64,000 nucleotides of DNA from Rhizomucor pusillus (taxonomy: Eukaryota; Mucoromycota; Mucoromycetes; Mucorales; Lichtheimiaceae): the NCBI GenBank assembly GCA_900175165.2, contig FWWN02000637.1:1-64000 (forward strand). Reading direction: 5' to 3'. Shown piece after piece: positions 60,404 to 64,000 of the stretch. A model generated the notes under the pieces. That model made no database searches. It was given only the letters and a program-made list of their open reading frames with translations, and was not told the origin of the DNA. The translations under genes were made by a program, and so were the position numbers. Every line of letters starts with the position of its first letter. Position 1 is the stretch's first letter.

Positions 60404-61564
60404 ATGCATTATCTCACAGAAGAATGTGGCAGCACTGTTGGAGAAAGACGGTCGTATAATCTACATTGGCACATAATCTCGATATTCATTGTGTTCGCAG
60501 CATCGGCTGCTGGTATTCTGATTCCCATATGCACAAAGCTTATTCCTCCGCTTGCTATATCCCCTCAGATCATCACATACGGTGCGTATTGACTGCAATT
60601 GTACCATCTCCTGCATACTTATCCAAAGTCTTCCGGTATCATAACAGGCAAATCATTTGGAACTGGTGTTATTGTAGCCACAGCATTCATTCATATGCTC
60701 CAGCCAGCGTTCGAAAAACTGGCGTCACCTTGTTTAGGATCGATTTGGAACGAACGGTACCCATCCTTTGCGGCTCTATTCACTATGATCGCTATTCTAT
60801 CCATGCATCTAGTCGAGTATTTCGCTCACGAATATATGCAGCGCAAATTCGATAGATTACAGCAAGATACAAAAAGCCATGAACACTCGAATGCTTTTCA
60901 CGAACAATCCAACGTATATATTAAAGGACAACGAACCGACCAGGAATTGATACCAGTGCTTGAGGAATCATCTCCAGCGGAAACCGTGTCCAAGGAAGAG
61001 ATGAGCGAATCAAGGCGTTGGTTAAGCACACTTACTCTGGAGCTTGGCATTCTCGCCCATTCTATTATTATCGGGATCACGTTGGGCGTCAGCGATCAAG
61101 GCGGATTTGTCGGGTTGTTGATAGCCTTGTGTGTTCATCAGTTTTTCGAAGGTATAAAAGGCTTACATGATCCTAAATGACAGGATCAAGTTAAATATTT
61201 GCTTCTTTACGTCGTTGTAGGTTTCGCCCTAGGGGCGCGCATAGCAGAAGTAAATCGTATACGACTCCAACAAGCCGTGATTATGTCGTTATTCTTCTCT
61301 ATCACGGCGCCGGTGGGAAATGCTATTGGAGCTGCTATATCACAGTTTTACGACATGCACTCAAAAGCAGCGTTGCTGGCACAAGGAATCTTCGAATCCA
61401 TCTCTTCAGGGATATTAATATACGTTGGGCTGATTAATCTCTTGGCAAGCGAGATGCTGTGCGATGAAAACTTTAGAAGAATGCGGCATTCCACCAAAGC
61501 AGCCAATTTCATTGCTCTTTACACTGGGGCAGCCGTCATGGCCATCGTTGCCATCTGGATTTAA
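60404..61564 (+). CDS. ZIP-family zinc transporter
   Basis: Imports Zn2+ (or Fe2+) into the cytosol. Exons 60404-60581, 60648-61151 and 61221-61564 encode 341 aa. Eight hydrophobic segments include IISIFIVFAASAAGILIP, GKSFGTGVIVATAFIHMLQP, AALFTMIAILSMHLVEYF and LELGILAHSIIIGITLGV. The metal-site motifs are present: HSIIIG in TM4 and HQFFEG in TM5. A His/Ser/Glu-rich cytosolic loop (SHEHSNAFHEQSN) between TM3 and TM4 is the usual regulatory metal-binding loop. The end reads GLINLLASEMLCDE and AANFIALYTGAAVMAIVAI. The TM2 G-K-S-F-G-T-G motif is rebuilt over intron 1. Length is in the normal range of fungal Zrt proteins; high- versus low-affinity type cannot be told. Confidence 0.92.
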
Positions 61565-61635
61565 AGGAATTTTTCATTCAAATGTAGACTTTTCCGCATA
61601 AAAAATTTGTATATACAGCAATTGGGAAAAAAAAG

Positions 61636-62796
61636 TTATTCTGTCTTTTTAAGGGTAGCCGACGTCTGAAAAAGCGAGTTCTTTGCGTCTGAGGGGGTAG
61701 TACCTGCCATGGCAACGTAGGTTTTGGCCTTGGCGACTGCATGGGTGAGACCGTCGGATGCTTTGTTCTGTGCAGTCTCCCAGTGGCTACGCAGGATGGC
61801 TTCACCTTGCTGAATATGGGCATCCACAATACCCTTGTTGCTGATGTAGAGGCGCGGGAAAATAAAAGCAGAAACTATGAAGCTCAAGATAATTGTACGA
61901 CTCGACAGATGTACGGAGACAGTCCAGGTCAAGTAGAAAATCATCAACCACTGTGAATTATCTATTATTTAGTTTATCTGCTGTCTCTAAGCAGCTTTCA
62001 TTCTTACCTTGAAGCTTGTCATACTATCTTCGATAAAAACAATCCGAGCAAGGGCACGGATAACTGTTTCAGCTATATCAACAGTCAAGGAGCTGTAATG
62101 GTGTACCATGCGCTTGTCCACGGTGGCTAACTGATCGTTTTGTCCGATGACGCTGCTGTAAAATCGTACGCAGTCGTGTCAGCAGTGTCATGTTAAATGC
62201 TCCTATGCAGATGATCTATCATACTAACCGGTATGGGTGCAAAGTCTCGTTATTATCACTGAAGACTTTCTGCGTTTGGACAACAAAGGTTACGTAGACT
62301 AGGTTGAGACCAATGGCGATAGTCAACAGTCCGGCGCCAATCTGAAGCAAAGAGTAAGATCCGGTTAACAGGATACTGCCGACAAGCAGAGCTAGAGTGA
62401 ACGCTGAGCGTGCAGGGTTTTCCCACTGCAATAGGCTCAAGACATCGCGCTCGATACGCCTTGTAGTATCGTTTCTTTGAAATCCTAAACACAAAAGTTA
62501 AGTCAAATAGACATGCGCATTGGTTTAAGTCTCATACCGGTGGAATCCGTGGTCTGGCGAAGAGATGCTTGCGAGCCTACGGATGGTTGCGTATCCGATC
62601 TATCGAGCGAGCTGCTTTCGCTGGATGTGGGCATTTTCCGAGTTGCTTTGGTTGTATTCGTCGGCTTGGCTGTACGTGCACTCGCAACATGCGCCGTAGT
62701 TGTGGGATCATTCATATCCGCAAGAACGGCGGATTTTTCCTTGTGATTGTTTTCAAAAGGAGGCGTAACAGGGCGACGCGTGATATCAGTGTCCAT
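61636..62796 (-). CDS. Reticulon-domain protein
   Basis: ER-shaping membrane protein of 325 aa. Exons are 62796-62538, 62484-62229, 62155-62008 and 61950-61636. The N-terminal 85 residues are polar and Ser/Thr-rich. The reticulon homology domain starts at RDVLSLLQWENPARSAF with the hairpin TLALLVGSILLTGSYSLLQI and GLLTIAIGLNLVYVTFV. The second hairpin is FYLTWTVSVHLSSRTIILSF and then VSAFIFPRLYI, joined by a loop with ETVIRALARIVFIEDSM. The C-terminus is a helix rich in Ala. W-x-x-P near the first hairpin is the family hallmark. The gene is tail to tail with the ZIP gene, 71 bp between stops. Confidence 0.9.
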
Positions 62797-63178
62797 GATT
62801 GAAGAAGGAAGAGAAGGAAAGATAAAAAGGAAGATCTATTGCATGGGACTTTGGGAGTGCCTTTTTCAATTGCTGAAAATACCCCAGCAAGTTTGATGTC
62901 AAACGACATAATGACAACACTCTAAAGCAAATGACGTTACCGGTGCCCGAGCTACTCCAACATTGTCATTTTACATTCACGATACTCGATATCAAATGAA
63001 AAATCTATCAGCCAAAATGGCTAGCATTTCAACGCAAAAATGCCATATTTGCCAAGTGGTCGTGTTAGAGTGAGATGCACTGTGCTGAGGTAGCAGTTTC
63101 ACGATTTTTCGGCCCAGCGGGCAGATGCAACGCAGCCGGACTCCACAAGCCGCCACACCTTCTTTCCCGCAGATACCA

Positions 63179-63618
63179 ATGGCCACCGTAAGTGCCTGCA
63201 CAAAGCTCATCGAACGCAAGTTTCACTTACGTTGCGCGTTTCGCAGTTTGTACCCGTCAATCCAAAGCCCTTTTTGAACGAATTAACGGGCAAACCAGTC
63301 ATTGTCAAGTTGAAATTTGGTGGCGAGTATAAGGGTTACCTTGTCTCTGTTGATGCATACATGAATCTGCAGGTAAAGATATTTGTTCTTAAGGAATCAA
63401 TAGAAAGATCAACGTTACTTACTGGAAAATAGCTTGCAAACACTGAGGAATTTCAGAATGGCGAATCTGTCGGCACCCTCGGTGAAGTGTTGATCAGGCA
63501 TGTCAAAGCGATCTAGTTTCCTCTGCTGTGAGTGTGAGCAATGTGACTAACCTCGTTACAAAGATGCAACAATGTGTTATACATTCGTGGCCAAGATGAA
63601 GATACGGAAATGCAATGA
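63179..63618 (+). CDS. smf1: Small nuclear ribonucleoprotein SmF
   Basis: Core Sm protein of the spliceosomal snRNP ring, 84 aa. Exons are 63179-63187, 63247-63372, 63433-63497 and 63564-63618. The first exon is only 9 nt (Met-Ala-Thr). The Sm1 motif spans [18 protein letters not shown] and [11 protein letters not shown]. Sm2 is CNNVLYIRG. The start [16 protein letters not shown] matches SmF of animals and yeasts. The third intron uses a GC donor (ATC AG|gcatgt), fixed by the R-C-N-N codon it rebuilds. The final residues are acidic. The closest alternative, LSm6, lacks the P-V-N-P-K-P-F-L opening. Confidence 0.95.
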
Positions 63619-63825
63619 AAAGGCCTACTCTCGCGCCATTGTCTCTGCAACAGAATATCAAGCATTTTATCCCGCACCAAGAGATGAAAAAAAGAGTCTA
63701 ATAAAACATAGGGAGCGGAAGCCCTTTGTATATATAACTATGTTTATACATGTCGACTACGTGGACGAGGTATATCTCATCATGGATCGTTTTCATCGTC
63801 GCGGTGATCATTATCATCCAAAGAT

Positions 63826-64000
63826 TTAGCCTGTTGAGAGGGAGCGAGGTACCGCGTCGAAAGCAATGTCAGCTTGACGCGTAGGGACGACGGTAACAGT
63901 GGTGATACTGTTGACGCCACTGCGTTCGATACTGGCCACGATCTGATCGGCATCACTTGTTGCTTTACACCGCGGACGCGACTTTCCAAAATCAACTCGT
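63826..64000 (-). CDS. 3' end of an uncharacterised gene, cut by window edge
   Basis: The minus strand is open from the window edge down to a TAA at 63828-63826. Its last 58 residues read like a protein C-terminus (SRPRCKATSDADQIVASIER and TTVTVVPTRQADIAFDAVP). Another frame is open here too, so the choice rests on the residue pattern. I do not recognise the family. It converges with SmF, about 207 bp between stops. Confidence 0.45.
   Translation of the reverse strand, partial: RVDFGKSRPRCKATSDADQIVASIERSGVNSITTVTVVPTRQADIAFDAVPRSLSTG

Overview
The window is eukaryotic nuclear DNA from a filamentous fungus. Almost every gene is split by short GT-AG introns of about 50-70 nt. The gene set includes fungal hallmarks: two Zn(II)2Cys6 regulators, a Kre9/Knh1-type cell-wall protein, a GPI-anchored secreted protein, Sec66 and an MFS hexose transporter. 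It also holds genes that yeasts often lack or have diverged, such as COP9 subunit 2, a GSKIP-domain protein, an HSBP1-like protein and a twin-CDGSH protein. Intron density, moderate GC and the mix of families suggest an early-diverging fungus, probably Mucoromycota; that placement is inference. There are a few N bases near the left edge.

Layout: 0-7.3 kb is gene-poor. It holds one uncharacterised spliced gene (672-2062, minus) running into a 0.6 kb G-rich minisatellite, then about 4.7 kb with no convincing gene. From 7.4 to 33.5 kb the DNA is compact: hexose transporter, KpsF/GutQ-type sugar-phosphate isomerase, Raptor (TORC1), CSN2, Vta1, ethanolamine-phosphate cytidylyltransferase, an acidic GPI protein, a Kre9-like protein, a twin-CDGSH Fe-S protein, a GSKIP-domain protein, Med21, an ankyrin protein, a large conserved fungal protein and Sec66. 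From 34.5 to 42.7 kb come a 7TM protein, a membrane/coiled-coil protein, a double-START lipid-transfer protein and a MYND protein. The 42.8-46.2 kb stretch is gene-poor and contains a decayed PIF1/Helitron-type helicase fragment. From 46.2 kb to the end come a Zn2Cys6 factor, a TMEM198-like protein, a second 7TM protein, mitochondrial malonyl-CoA:ACP transacylase, an HSBP1-like protein, a second Zn2Cys6 factor, Rvb1 (pontin), a ZIP zinc transporter, a reticulon, SmF and the 3' end of one more gene.

The genes do not form one pathway or a cluster. Several deal with nutrient and growth control (Raptor, hexose transporter, GSKIP), membrane lipids and the ER (Ect1, START, reticulon, Sec66), endosomes (Vta1) and gene expression (Med21, Rvb1, SmF, CSN2). 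I built the exon models by hand. In each one the phases sum to a whole number of codons and the protein matches the family, so most exon boundaries should be right to the base. I found no CRISPR array, rRNA, convincing tRNA or defence island. The most unusual items are five GC-AG introns, several micro-exons, the double START protein with a tail anchor, the twin-CDGSH protein with a tail anchor, two divergent 7TM proteins of one apparent family, coding-like sequence in frame upstream of Med21, and the minisatellite that runs into a gene's 5' end.
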